A DNA stretch of 64,000 nucleotides from Spirodela intermedia (Eukaryota; Streptophyta; Magnoliopsida; Alismatales; Araceae). The notes below the pieces were generated by a model. That model was not told where the DNA came from and made no database searches. It saw nothing but the letters and a program-made list of their open reading frames with translations. The stretch is taken from assembly GCA_902729315.2 (NCBI GenBank), contig LR746274.1:4739037-4803036 (forward strand), read 5' to 3'. Position 1 is the first letter of the stretch. Each line of letters starts with the position of its first letter. This document shows positions 52,901-64,000 of this stretch, one piece after another. The translations under genes were made by a program, and so were the position numbers.

Positions 52901-53270
52901 TTTCCCTCGTCGATGCGCTGCAGAAGACTCTTGACTTCCTGCGGCGAGTACACAACGGGATCCTCGCTGATGTTCAGTTCGGATGGCTCCGAGCGATCGA
53001 TCTTCAACACGCGGAAGAAGCGCCTTCCCCTGTCGCTCCCGATGAGATAGAATCTCTGCAAACCATACGTCACTCTCCCACCCATGTCCCAGGGACACCA
53101 CAGAAATGGACTCAAGAACCGAAGAAATGGGAGATGCCTCTTACCGATCGGGTTTCATAGAGGCGAAACTTCTCAAGAGAGCACGAATTGGGGTCCCCCT
53201 CCTGCTCCAGGGGGGGAAGATGCTTCCCGTCGTAGGGCGGGTTCAGCTTCGGCTTCTCCGATTTTGCCAT
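40993..53270 (-). CDS. SAC-domain phosphoinositide phosphatase (SAC1-5 type)
   Basis: The product removes phosphate from phosphoinositides; plant SAC1-5 relatives act on PI(3,5)P2, mainly at the vacuole and trafficking membranes. Sixteen exons (minus strand) join in phase: 53145-53270, 52851-53055, 52555-52720, 52170-52392, 49547-49623, 47580-47767, 47400-47497, 45789-45922, 45573-45707, 45114-45483, 44842-44963, 44589-44702, 44285-44494, 43515-43706, 42085-42196 and 40993-41253. The sum is 2,733 nt, 910 residues, the usual size for this group. It starts [16 protein letters not shown]. The SAC domain holds [39 protein letters not shown] and [11 protein letters not shown]. The catalytic CX5RT loop ([12 protein letters not shown]) puts Cys at 507 and Arg at 513. 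The C-terminal part has [18 protein letters not shown] and the end [14 protein letters not shown]. The domain is complete and no key residue is missing. The intron after 47,580 uses a GC donor. Confidence 0.95.
41314..41377. repeat. Two-copy 39-bp tandem repeat
   Basis: CGAGGAGTATCCAGCTGAG, followed by ATTACT, occurs at 41,314 and again at 41,353, inside the last intron of the SAC gene (41,254-42,084). Confidence 0.85.
47498..47579 (-). other. Short GC-AG intron with branch-point-like array
   Basis: On the minus strand the upstream exon ends ATAG and the intron starts GCATGT, ending CCAG at 47,498. Only this junction keeps phase and the expected protein ([20 protein letters not shown]). The intron is 82 bp. 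Four exact copies of AAAGTCAGT on the plus strand (47,526-47,561) read ACTGACTTT on the sense strand. Each contains CTGAC, which fits the plant branch-point pattern CTRAY, followed by T's. Confidence 0.8.
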
Positions 53271-53528
53271 GGCGCTGCACTCTCCGTTTCCCCCTTCCCC
53301 TTTTTACAGGCTTCCGCTTCATTTTCTCTGTTCTTCATTCTCTCTCCACCGGAAAAATACCGGCGGTTCATGAGTTCCGGTTCGAACCGGCCCATCCAAG
53401 CGGTCGCACGGGGGGGAGGGGGCACGCCTGCTGTCCGGTTCATGCTCCCAGGCCCGGTTCCGACCGGTCCAGATAAAGGTTCCAAGAAACTGGGCTCTCA
53501 CATGGACCAGGCATATTATTGGGCGGGA
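53271..53528. promoter_or_regulatory. Shared divergent promoter region
   Basis: The ATG of the minus-strand SAC gene is at 53,270 and the ATG of the plus-strand gene is at 53,529 (or 53,502). The space is GC-rich compared with the window and has no clear TATA box in either direction. Both leaders and the promoter must fit here or overlap the coding ends, which suggests a bidirectional, TATA-less housekeeping promoter. Long frames crossing it on both strands reflect composition. Confidence 0.6.
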
Positions 53529-55037
53529 ATGGAGGCTGGGGCGATGGAAGAAGCCTTGAGAGTCGTGGATCTGTGTCTCTCGCGCATCAAATGGCGGCTC
53601 TCGTCGTCGGCGAGGCATCGGCTTCACATTGGTTGGAGACCGTCCCCCGCTCAGAATCTTCCTCCAGTTTCTTCTTCCATTGATTTTGTGATCTTGCTCT
53701 GTCATTTGGCTGCACCATTACGTTTGGAAGCTTTTCTATGGCGCGATCGGAATGTTTGCGATCTCACAGTAGTCGTTTCTTTCGCGGGGAGGGATGGGGA
53801 TTTTTCGTAATTTTCTATTTATGCTACTTTCGCGTAGTGGTTTCCTCTGCGGAATAAGTCCTTGTAGACCTTTAAGATTTTCTATTTTCAGCCCTTGTTC
53901 GCTCGTTCTCCAGCATACGGTTGAGGCTGATGAGGAGGCCTCTCCGAATGACACTCTGTATGTTGGAATTTTCCTTACAAGGATGTGTACAATATCGTTG
54001 AATAGACATGGATTGGATTCCCGTTTTGCAAAAATATTAATTAGGCCGCAGCTTCTCTATCTCTCTCCCCGTCTACCAGCTGTTTGATGCTTTTATCATC
54101 AATGGAACACATCAGGCATGCTCCGTGAAGTATACTTCTTTTAAGGAATTCACTTCGTCTTTTTTGGTAGACGTTATTGCGCTATGCACGCGATTGAGGC
54201 CTGTTGTGATGGTGGATTACGGGGGAAAAATACCTGAACTTACGGAGCATCTCTGCAAGCTATTGCATCTTTGTCACGAGGTTTGAGACACCTGCATTTT
54301 GTCGTCATCTTTTTTCATTCCATCAGAAAGAAAAAAGAAACTCACTTAAGATTTCTATAGATTGATTTTCCTTGACATGTTGCTTTGTTTAGTTCTTCTA
54401 GGGATCAGTGAAGAGTATTTACGTTGCTTCGTTTCTTTTTGTGGTTGAGGCTTAAAAATCAAGAGTCAGAGGTTTTTACAATGAAATTTTGCGTTTTACA
54501 ATTTTACTTTTAGTTCGTTTTCATGAAAAATAAAGTGAAACAGTGATGATGTTCCCTCACTAAACCATAGAAATTCATGATCTGAAGAGATAAAGGCCTC
54601 TATGTCTATGTCTTCAGTCACATATCACTCTGTCTGATCCCAAGCCCCCCACCCCCCAAACCCCATTAAAAAGAACAAAAAGAAAATCCCTCCCTTTTTC
54701 TCTGTTGGTATTCAAAGACTGATAATTAGCTACATTACTAATCTCATTGTTATTCATTTCTAGGGTATCATAATTCTTGTGAGAGTGACTTTTCAAAATT
54801 TTGATTGGTTCGAGTTCTCCACAAGCCACTTGAAATATATAAGCTCATCATCTTTTCACTTGAAACCATATGTTCCCAAAAACTTACCAAGACGTTGATT
54901 TTGTTCTTCATTAAATTTTCTATTAACTATGCGGAATACTCTTACAACATATCATTATTACTTGAATAACTTAGTATGATTTTTTAAAAGACAATAATAC
55001 CCCCTTAGTGGCTTGAGAGAGAGCAAGGGGGGGGAGC

Positions 55038-55068
<31 letters not shown>

Positions 55069-57866
55069 GAAGGGGATGGTACATGATTTACGGTTATTAG
55101 ATAGAAAGATTTAATGATCTTTTCATGATGTGGTTAAAAGTTAATCCAGCATAACCAAAGTTAACTTGGGTATCTCTAATATTGAGCAATGAAGAGGGGA
55201 CTAAGGACCCAAGAAAAGATGTGAGGTTTATCCATAACTCTGGTTTATGGGAGCTAAAAAATAACTATTAAAATTATAAATGACACATTTTTTTAACTTT
55301 ATGAATTACAAAAGCAATTTCCTAATCGCTTTTGTATGGTAGCTGCAACATTCTATCGTGATTCTTTTTGTAACTTTAGAGGACCTTCATATAATTGGTC
55401 CATATATGAATGAAAAGGTAGGATATTGCTCTCATATCCCTCTGGAGTAGTTCTATTACTGATATCTCTTTGTCAATTAACTGCCGCTGTTTCCCCATAC
55501 ACGAAGTAATAGAAACCAAACTCAGTTTGCAGCTGAATGACAGTCATGTGTCTTTTCTCAGATGTAGATTCTGTTATGTTTTCTCAGTCGCATGTGCACA
55601 CAGATTCACAAGTACACAAGGGTGCTGGACAACCCTCTGCTCTTTCTTGTCATCATTAAGAAATGCAGAAGCTTGCAACCAATTTCTGTTTCAGATACTT
55701 CGCCTCATGATATAACCAAATTTTTCTACAAAGTACAGGCAATAAGTCTTGCTTTCTGGGCATTTTTTATCCTTGATTGTCTAGGGTAATGGTCATAGAA
55801 TACCTGCAGAGTGTGCACGAGTCAATCAGATGATTATTTCTTCTCTACAGGAATCATCTATTTTACAGTCTTTGAGAGTGATGATCATAGAAGACATGAT
55901 CTATTTGACACATGTTAAAGGACTCGCTGAACATTCCGCTTTTGATCCTACCTTTCAGACTCAGCCATTTTTCGTGGACCTTGATCAAGATCCTCCAATG
56001 GTTTGCCCACTCCCTTAAAGAGTATTTTTTTTTTCGTGTTACTTTTATCATCCACATCACGTCTTTTATTTGTAGCTGCTGCCGTTTACAGAGCAAAATA
56101 TACTCATATCAGGGCTCATGGCGATTCAGAAATTGTTTTCATGTGTATTTCCAGTTGATGGAACGGATAAACATCTTTCTATGGCTGTGCCTTCTCTTCT
56201 AACAACAACTGCAGAGACATCCACAAATGATCGAAGTGAGTCCTCAAGCTTTCGTGGGCCTATCTCTCTTCAGTCCACGCCAGTCGACCTCAGTTCCTGC
56301 ATGAAAGACACTGACGTCGTCATACCAACCTTGAATGGGTAAATTCTCCTCCTGCGATTATAAACCTGCTCAAGATGTGGTGCTCTCAGTTGCCGTTTAT
56401 TGACAGAGCTCCACTGGCAATAAATTCTTTTTATGTACGAAGTAAGCAGCTTGAACTTTGGGCTATCCAGTTCTTCTATCAGTTTACACATTGATTAGAG
56501 AGGCAGCCTATTCTTGCATTTTTATTGAACTTCACAATTTATTTTCAACTTTATGTTGGCTCCATGCTGGTATATATAATTATTTGCCCCAGAATAGTAA
56601 GAGAAACATCAGGGTCAATTTGATGGCTGCATGTTCGTTTTGTTAATTATTTCTGAAGGAATGAATCCTATGTTAGTCATTTGTTTGTGGACTTCACCCT
56701 CCCACATACCGAGAATTGATAACCAATGTATAAAATAAAATAGATCCCTTCCCACATACATTTGACACAGCAATTGTAGCACTCTTGAAACTAGGATTTG
56801 ACTCATGGAATGACTTTAATCAATAATCACTCACGCTTGCATGCAGATGGCTTCTTGGTTATCCAGTAGTATATTTATTCAGCAAGGATCACATTGCTGA
56901 TGCTGTCTACAACCTTTCGACAAAATCTCTTCGTATCTACAAGATTATAGCCCACAGGTTCTTTCCTTTGGATAACTAATAATCCCCTTCAGTGTTTCTT
57001 GGGGGTAGATTCAGAGATTTTGTGATCTTCTCCTTACAGAAAAGGAGCATCAGGTAGGAAGCAGCACGAAGAGGAGCTAATGAGGTCAGTTCATTTTCTT
57101 CTCCAGCTGCTTTTGCTTCCAGCTATTTATTCCCATGCTTTAAGATATCCTTACTTTCGGTAACGCCTCAAAGTCTTTGCATCTTCTAATTTCCTATTTT
57201 AGGAAAAAATTACCTCATGAACTACAGTAAAAGCACTTTCATTATGTTCTTAGGAGGTGTAAGTGGGTCAGGTCAGGAGTTGAGGAAAGGGGGTAAGACA
57301 GGCAGAGAGAGGAAGAGGGAGGGGGAGCAAGACACGCAGGCACACGCGCACACACACAGAGCTAGTGAGATAGACACAGAGAGTGAGAGAGGAGGAGAAA
57401 AGACGGAGAGATACACAGAGAAGGGAGGGAGAGGAAGCAAGAGAGAGAGAGTGAGTGAGAGTGCGACTTGGGAGACTCTGGACAGATGCGTGGCTTTCAG
57501 TCCTGTCAATGCCTGGACAACTGGTCATAGAGACTGGTCCTGGGCCTATTTTTCTTTACAATGCTTGATTTTGAAACTGAAGTCTGGGAAGAAGCCTAGT
57601 TATTTACAATGCTTGATGCCCAACATCCTGCTTAGCAAAACTTACTCAGCGTCTACTTAGGAGTGATCTGGTTTTTTCTTTACCCGAAACTTTGCCTCAC
57701 TCGCAGCTTCTCTGTTCCATATGATCTGAGCATGGCTGGGAGCCAGGAAGTGTGGGCTCAGGCATTTCTTGCCCGTCTGATGGGGAAGCTTGAGAGCTGC
57801 AGCCATGTGTGGTCCAGCTTGCGCCTCGAGGTCAGTGAATGCTACTCTCAGGCAATTGTTCTATAA
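53529..57866 (+). CDS. UPF0739/DUF4504-like protein (C1orf74-type)
   Basis: Seven exons join in phase: 53529-53631, 54171-54280, 55851-56000, 56076-56338, 56847-56957, 57040-57084 and 57707-57866. The sum is 942 nt, 313 residues, ending in TAA. I recall this pattern from plant proteins of the uncharacterised UPF0739/DUF4504 family, but could not check it. Visible conserved stretches are ALCTRLRPVVMVDYGGKIPE, LRVMIIEDMIYLTHVKGLAE, FVDLDQDPP, IQKLFSCVFPVDG, DLSSCMKDT, PTLNGWLLGYPVVYLFSKDH and FSVPYDLSM. There is no signal peptide or membrane segment, so it is probably cytosolic or nuclear. The function is unknown. Start choice: MEAGAMEEAL at 53,529 fits the conserved part (EALRVVDLCLSRIKWRL); in-frame ATGs at 53,502, 53,544 and, less likely, 53,371 exist. 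It is divergent from the SAC gene. The sixth intron contains a purine-rich low-complexity run. Confidence 0.8.
55040..55063. repeat. (AG)n microsatellite
   Basis: About 12 AG units lie in the second intron of the 53,529-57,866 gene, next to a short G run. Confidence 0.9.
57290..57475. repeat. Purine-rich low-complexity tract
   Basis: GA/GGA-rich DNA with a short CACACA stretch lies inside the intron 57,085-57,706. It opens frames on both strands (up to 147 codons) with Arg/Glu/Ser-rich or Leu/Ser-rich products that I reject as genes. Confidence 0.8.
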
Positions 57867-58482
57867 ACCAAGCTCAATTGATTGAAGAGTATGCCCCTCC
57901 TAGTCGCTGTGTGAGCCCACTTTTTTAGGGTTTCAAGTCAACCATGGACTACATCAATATACTGAACAAGGTCAAGTGGGCCCCAGAAAATAAGAACAAG
58001 GTCGAGGTTTTGGTTTTAGGGTTTCAAGCAGACCCTAGAATGTATATGTGAGTCCGTTAATATATTTATTAAGATAATGGTAGAATTAGTATAATATTTG
58101 CCTATTTATTAGTGCATATTGTGAACTATCCAAAGTAACCACCAACAGTTTTAAAATTAATATATTAAATAATTTATGGATTATAGATTTCTAAATTTAT
58201 TATTTAATAATTAAAATCCCGTCTGTCTTTTCCGAGACGACGTATCAACGAGTAGTTGACGCGTCACTTCCATGCCGCTGCATACCCGTGGATGGGCGGG
58301 GCAGCAAGCTGCCGGGCACACCTCGATCCGGAAATCGATTCGAGCCGGACTACAGATATTAGTTGGGCCGAGCGGGTTTCCTGATAATGGACCGTCCAGT
58401 CTCCGAATGCACTGAGCCCATTTGTACCCTAGCAGGTGACCGTGAGGCTCACTTTCCCCCGTTTACCGCTCTGGGTGCCGCC

Positions 58483-58489
58483 TATTTAA
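58483..58489 (+). promoter_or_regulatory. TATA-like box of the SAP-like gene
   Basis: TATTTAA lies in a local drop of GC content upstream of a GC-rich leader. It would place transcription start near 58,515, in keeping with a first exon ending at a donor near 58,886 or 58,968. Confidence 0.4.
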
Positions 58490-58509
58490 TATCGTGATTC
58501 GCTGTATTT

Positions 58510-58968
58510 AATTTCAGTAGCGGGGAGGGTAAAACGGTACCTTCCAAGATTCTGAGTTTATTTTGGAACATCATGTTTTTGAAATCTGATTCGCAGGTCG
58601 GAATGGAATTTTCCAAAAGGAAAGATTGTCGAGGAGGACACTCCTTATCGGGTTCGGTTGGTCGCGTCATTAATTTCGGGTCGGGAAGGATCCGTGACGG
58701 GGAAAGCGATGAAATCGGTGGAAATCTCGTGCTTCCGCATGTTTCGAACGATTCAGCGCCCAGCCCGGGAGGACGCGGCGGGGAGGGGGGCGGAAGGAGG
58801 AAAACGGGAAAGCTCGGCTAAAGCCGTCGCCCGGTGGATGACAATCGGAGGGGATCTGTTGCAGCTCCGCAAAGAGTCCATCGAGCAGGTACGGCTCCGC
58901 GACGTTCCGCCGCAGCTGTACGACGACGCGGGGGGTCCCAGGCGAGAGTCCTGAGAAAGGGAGTCCAG
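58510..58968 (+). other. Probable non-coding leader exon of the SAP-like gene
   Basis: This GC-rich island has two good donors: GAGCAG|GTACGG at 58,886/58,887 and GTCCAG|GTGCGG at 58,968/58,969. An 81-codon frame at 58,709-58,954 (MKSVEISCFRMF...) closes before the second donor and would give a stop if joined in phase through the first. It could be an upstream ORF or a small separate gene; I cannot decide. The next recognisable exon is at 62,645, so the leader intron would be about 3.7 kb. I found no coding exon in that intron. Confidence 0.4.
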
Positions 58969-60226
58969 GTGCGGTTGTGTTCTACTCTTGATTGTTTTTA
59001 TGTTGGATAAGATGGGAGGTAGAGGCGTGTCGCAATGGCTTGGCATGTTCTTCTCTTTGTTGATTATACAGTGAGGTGCGAATCGTGTCCATGATTTTTG
59101 CTTGTTCGTGTCGGTGAAAGGCTTTTAACTCTGATGTATGGCCTTGGCTGTCTGATGTGTCTAGTTTTTATGATCTGTTTCAGAGAAATTTCGGGGTTTC
59201 TCTCTCTTTCTCTCTCTCTCTATATGCGTACTACTCATTCCCAAAACGTGATGAATTAGTGTCTGCTTGTTAATCCGTGCTGGTCTCGTTTTCTCGGAGT
59301 TGTTGGACGACGTGCTTTCTTGTTTTCATATTTTTCAATCAGCAGCATGAAGGACTTTATTAATATGCATCATGTCCCGTAACTTCGCATCCATGCAATG
59401 TTTGGCAAGAGGGGTTCTTATCTGACATGAAGTCTTCTAATCATCCAAATTCTATGCCGTACGGATGCAGATAAGTTACCAGCCCTTTCGGCTTAGAACA
59501 TAGATGTTCTGAAAAAGTTATTTTCTCAAGAGGTGTTCTGGGCATTCCATGGATTCTTCCTGAATCTTGTCTACATCACATCATTGATTCATATGTATAT
59601 ATGTACCTCTATTGTCTCCACTAGTTCCATAGTATTCTCATGGGCCATATATTTTCTCGAATATATTCACACTATTTCTGAAGTTTTTCATTTTTTAGCT
59701 ATATAAACATGCAATGGCTTCTGTTTATTCATCATAGAGTTCCTTATTGATGTATATAGGTCTTCTAGTCTGTTCTTATGTTGCAACGATTCTTTCTCTG
59801 TTGAGAAATAACACCTAACAGTTTCAATGTTAACCCTGAGAGTTCACTGGGTTATTGAACCAAAAGAAATAGCTGGGTAGTGTGGGGATTTCTAGCTTGG
59901 AACCCCTTTGTAATTATAAGATACTAATTAAGAATAACACCGTATGGGTTGCAATAAAAGAAACCTTGTTATTATAAATATGTGCATGTTACATTCGTTG
60001 CCATTAATTGCAAGTGATATCTTGGTGTGATGAAAAGTATTGACAATAAATTTCTGTCAAATAAGCCTTAATTTGAACCAACATTGTATCAGAATTCATA
60101 ATTTCTCTTAGGACATGTGGACCTCATTTCCTCATTTGTACTCGTATGAAGAAATTTACAAGTCAACTTGCACATGAGGGGTTGTCTTAAAAATGGTCCT
60201 TGTTGATATTTATAAAAGTACACTAG

Positions 60227-60231
<5 letters not shown>

Positions 60232-60274
<43 letters not shown>
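60232..60274. repeat. (CT)n microsatellite
   Basis: About 21 uninterrupted CT units lie in the presumed leader intron of the SAP-like gene. This is the longest simple repeat in the window. Confidence 0.95.
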
Positions 60275-60277
<3 letters not shown>

Positions 60278-62648
60278 ATTACCAATGAGTTGCGAGTTGG
60301 ATAGCGTAATAACTTAAATAGCATTATTGTTGTATAAATTGTCTCAGTTTGTTGAAGTGTATGGTATTCTGATCTAGTGTTCTAAGCTGCATCAGTGGTG
60401 AAACGAAAAGCTCAGAGACATGACCAGAAATAAGAACCTACTTACATAAGTTCTTCATGTCTTCTTTTTTCTTCTAACATTTCTTGTCCTCATCCTTCCA
60501 CAGTTTTTTCCATATGTTCTGCATGTGTCTGACGTCAGTCAAATTAACATATGATAGAGTAAATGTTTATGCATAGATAGAACAGAAGATGCAAGGCTTA
60601 CTCTGCTCACCAAGCCTCAGTATTGTCCCTGTGGAGAAAAAAATCGGAAGAAGTAGATTTCGTACTTGGATCATTTCAGTTTCAGGTTAGTAATAGGATA
60701 CCGCCATTCACATCAATTTCGAAAACGAAACTGCATGTATTCCACCACATTTTTCATCTACATGAAAATTCAGGTGGGAGGTTATTTTAGTTTTCAGTTC
60801 ATAGTAACCCCCTGGATTAGAGAAATAGACCCCATATTTTGTGATTTCTTGAGCAGTGCTGCAAATTCAGATGCCTATGACAACACTGTCACTTCTCGGC
60901 CAAGTGATGGAAAATCTTCTTCTGTTGCATGTTGGGGCTATGAAATTGTCAGATTCTAATGGTGAGAGGGTAGTAATTCTGTGAGGGTAAAGGATAGGGA
61001 GAGCTAATTGCATGAGTGCAGAAAGGATCAGTGCAGACGTCATGTTGTGCCACCTGTAGATGATGTAGTTCTTCAGGAGACCCATTATCCATTGGAAAAA
61101 TAAGAATGAATAAGGCCATCCTGGGGCCTCTCAATGTATTGTGGGGCAGAGAGAAGTGATTGCTTGAGAAATATTTTTACTGGTAGCAAAGCATACAGTT
61201 GTTGGAAGGTGGTCGCATGAAAACCTTGACCTTGGATTTAAATAGCATTTCTGCTCATGAGCATCTTGGCTGACTTTTCTTTATCCATTAACTCCATTAA
61301 CCTAAGGAATGGCCAAGCAATGCTTTACTAAATGATGGTGCAGTTAGTTTGTTAAAAATAAATAGTGACTCAGATAATGATTAGATGAAGGAGATTTTTC
61401 AACATTTTAGGGTGTCTAATAAACTTTAACGTGCAATGATAGAAAATTTTGCAACAATTCACACTTTTCAGATGACAATACTACCTAGATCGGGAGAGCA
61501 CAAATCGAAATTAGAGAAATAGTGGCTTTTTCATAATTTTATGAGTTCCCAGTGCCACAAAACTGAGAAAGATTTCTGGATGTATTGCAGTACATCAAAT
61601 TTAAGTCAGTGTGAGATACATTCTGATGAAATAGATGAAAGACTACAGAAATGGATGCCAAATTTGCCGTGAAATTTTTTGGGATGGTGGATTCCAGACT
61701 TTGGAAGGCAAATTTATCTTGGTTTTGACTTGGAATCTGGGTAAAAGATTTTAGCATTGAGAATTAATCTACAATGTTTCTGTATGGATGGATGATTGAT
61801 TCATTGTGACTGGTCGGAGCTCATGTGCTGTAGCTCCCAACTTCAAGTTTGCTTGGATATCTCTTTAGCATTTAAGTTTTGTTTCGAGGAGGTGTTATCA
61901 CTAATTTCATAAACAAGAAATGGATCCATCTGATAGGAGTCAAGTGGTGGGGTATTTCTCCAGCTTCAAAGCAGAAGAAAGTAGACATCAGTGAGTGAAT
62001 TAGGCCTCAAAAGAGAAAAGGGCAATTATTCTGTCAGCTCATATTGAATATTACGAGGTACCATGAATGCTTGGTGCTCAAGGAAGCTTGGTATTTGGTG
62101 AATTGTTAGGTTTTACGAATACCATTAGCTATGCCTTCTTTCTCACCAATTAGGGAAAACTATGTTAAAGATACATGATCAACTTCCTGGTTAATGCTCT
62201 CTCTTTGTTTGTGGCCCAAGGACAAATGAGCTTGATAATATCCTATATTTGTAAAAACGCGTTTAACATGCTTTACCATAGAAATTTATTGATATCCTTC
62301 TTGTCCCCTCCCACAGAAGATGCTATTTTCTATGTCATCTTTGAAATGTGGGAAAGGTGAATTTTGGCAATGATTTTCTTTCTGAAATTTCACTTTCGTC
62401 AAATCTGGTGATCCCTTTACGCGGTAGGTTTTTCAAAGCTCGAGAAATCCCGACCTGTGGAGGAATTAAACATCTTCTGACATTAGGTTGTTGAATTGGA
62501 TGTATGGAGAAGAATATCATGTGGTGTGACATTTTACTATCATACCTGTCAGTCTCTTCATCTTTATAACTTTTGGCACCTATTTTCCTTCTTGTGTATG
62601 ATGTTTGTGAAAGTTTTTGATTAGTTCTAAATATTGGGAATCAGATTG

Positions 62649-64000
62649 ATGGGACGTCTGGAACATGAACAAATTTACCTGAGTCTCTCACGCAAAGAGC
62701 TTCAAGGACTATGTAAACAGCATGGCCTTCCTGCAAACAGAAGCAACATCGATTTGGCAAGGTCATTGGAATCCCTTTTCAGGGTAAATTTCTATCGGTG
62801 CTGCATTACATTTTTAATATATGGAAACTACTTTTCTTTGTTGATGGCATGAGTAATCTATGCCATCGTTTTTGCACATGGTTTTCATCTTTGTTGGCTA
62901 AGGGTTTGAATTGAGATGTCTAACTCTACTGTATCTACTAAAGACAGTCGTTGAGAATGATGATTTGTTGCTCCACAGAGGACGAATTTCAGTTCATCAC
63001 CAGTGGATGATCCTGATGTGCCATCTTTGTCAGATGTAAAGCCCAAAGACCAAGTTAAATCTCCTAGAGAAATTGATACAGGTTAGCAATAAAATTTTCT
63101 GTGATGTCTTTCTAAGTTATCATAATGATATCCGTCAGTTCTTAAAGGATGCATTTCTTAATTTTTTTGAAGATTTTAAAAGGGAATATGTAGAGAGGAA
63201 AAATTCATCTATGGCTGGCGCCTACAAAAAAATTGCTTGTCTGAAGGAAGGCAGGAGTAAACATAAGAGAGGTTGGCTGACTAGTAGCCATTTGGTGAAT
63301 GAAAGTCTGGTTAAGGGTCAAACTTCAGATGAGGTACGGCTCATTGGCGCTAACTTTCATCTGTCTCGTCTTAATATCTAGTTGATTTGTGTCATAATAA
63401 TATTTCCCAACATATTTAATCTTTCTTTATTGATTTTCTTCTTTTATCATATCTGGAGTTTTATTGGTCATAAGTATGCATTAAAACCTTTCTTTCCGTG
63501 GATGCAGGGTTTGGATAGGGTTAATGAGGTGTATACATGTCCTCCAATTACTGGAACTAATCAAGATTTTGGTTGCTCTCTGTCTGAAAACGATATTTCT
63601 TGCTTAAAGCTTCAATGTGCAAGTAATATCGAAGATATTATGGGCACTTCCCGATGCCCTGAGACATCTCACCCAACTAGGTCTGGGAAGATATCAGAGC
63701 CCAATCGCAGCCGTGACAATTTATTAAACCCAGTTGCCGTTGGAAGTGGGATGCATAGTTTATCACCTGTCCCTTGTCAAACAGAGAACATTGGGGAATG
63801 TCGCCCAGGAAGGATTTCCTCTAATGCTGTTACTGGTATGGAGCCTCCTGCATTTCAGTTCTTTGTAGCTTCTGAAGATGGTGTTAGTCTTTTTGTAGAT
63901 TTGGGTTCGACCCCATCTGACTGGATCAAAAGCTTGAAGAATGAAATTTGCATGCCTGAAACTCTTTCTCATGAGATCAGATATCTGGGGAATGCTGAGA
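62649..64000 (+). CDS. SAP-like motif protein, partial at right edge
   Basis: Exons join in phase: 62,649-62,783, 62,979-63,081, 63,173-63,333 and 63,508 to beyond 64,000. The start at ATG 62,649 follows a likely acceptor (AATCAG|ATTG). Residues 6-45 form a SAP-like helix-turn-helix: LSLSRKELQGLCKQHGLPAN, then RSNIDLARSLESLF. SAP motifs usually bind DNA or sit in chromatin and RNA-processing proteins. The next parts are Ser/Asp-rich and basic (PSLSDVKPKDQVKSPRE; CLKEGRSKHKRGW), as in disordered nuclear proteins. The last visible exon contains FQFFVASEDGVSLFVDL, then PSDWIKSLKNEICM, which looks like a conserved plant-specific block. I do not recognise the family. The frame is still open at the window end. 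Confidence 0.8.

Noticed and set aside
53084-53476. Frames of 70-130 codons on both strands over the SAC/DUF4504-like promoter
   Set aside because: GC-rich composition removes stops. The spliced models on each strand explain the coding parts and these frames carry no domain.
53106-53528. Long N-terminal extension of the 53,529 gene
   Set aside because: It is open only because of composition and overlaps the first exon of the opposite SAC gene. The conserved part begins near EEALRVVDLCL.
57217-57660. 147-codon frame and opposing Ser/Leu frames
   Set aside because: It lies in an intron and is created by a GA/CA-rich low-complexity tract.
60666-60959. 97-codon frame in the leader intron of the SAP-like gene
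   Set aside because: No domain, poor composition, and no way to splice it in phase to the known exons.

Overview
The window reads as nuclear DNA of a flowering plant. Protein-coding genes are split by AT-rich GT-AG introns. Their products match plant families: a YTH/ECT m6A reader and a SAC1-5-type phosphoinositide phosphatase of about 910 residues. The spaces between genes hold decayed Ty1/copia and Ty3/gypsy pieces, solo LTR-like elements and AG/CT microsatellites. The gene content and AT-rich intergenic DNA do not look grass-like, but the sequence alone does not fix the species. There is no prokaryotic, organellar or CRISPR content.

Layout. 1-19,000 is mostly repeat-derived. It starts with a copia relic (about 1,240-1,660). 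Next come two diverged copies of one segment (about 2,090-4,265 and 6,690-9,325), separated by a GA-rich degenerate repeat block. Each copy holds one intact ORF for a small secreted Pro-rich protein (2,557-2,983 and 8,692-8,997), and the second copy also keeps a broken relic of the first gene. A gypsy pol relic lies at 11,400-12,360. A family of about 1.75-1.95 kb elements with TG/CA-like ends occurs three times (13,023-14,966 +; 26,590-28,347 +; 32,933-34,669 -); the last is flanked by a perfect 5-bp target duplication.

Genes. A YTH-domain gene runs on the minus strand (coding 22,870 to 19,053, leader up to about 24,720). A SAC-domain phosphatase runs on the minus strand (53,270 to 40,993); its 16 exons join in phase into one 910-codon frame. 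About 260 bp away on the plus strand is a divergent gene of 7 exons and 313 codons (53,529-57,866), resembling the UPF0739/DUF4504 (C1orf74-like) family. At the right edge a plus-strand gene with a SAP-like helix motif starts coding at 62,649 and runs out of the window; its leader exon probably lies near 58,510-58,970.

The genes do not form one pathway. The SAC phosphatase (PI(3,5)P2 turnover) and its divergent neighbour share one short GC-rich promoter region. The YTH reader acts in cytoplasmic mRNA control. The most unusual items are the duplicated small-peptide locus, an 82-bp GC-AG intron carrying four tandem branch-point-like motifs, a 28-bp perfect palindrome inside the YTH gene, and a duplicated splice-donor segment in the YTH leader. 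Gene models are hand-assembled from splice signals, reading phase and remembered family patterns; no database search was possible.
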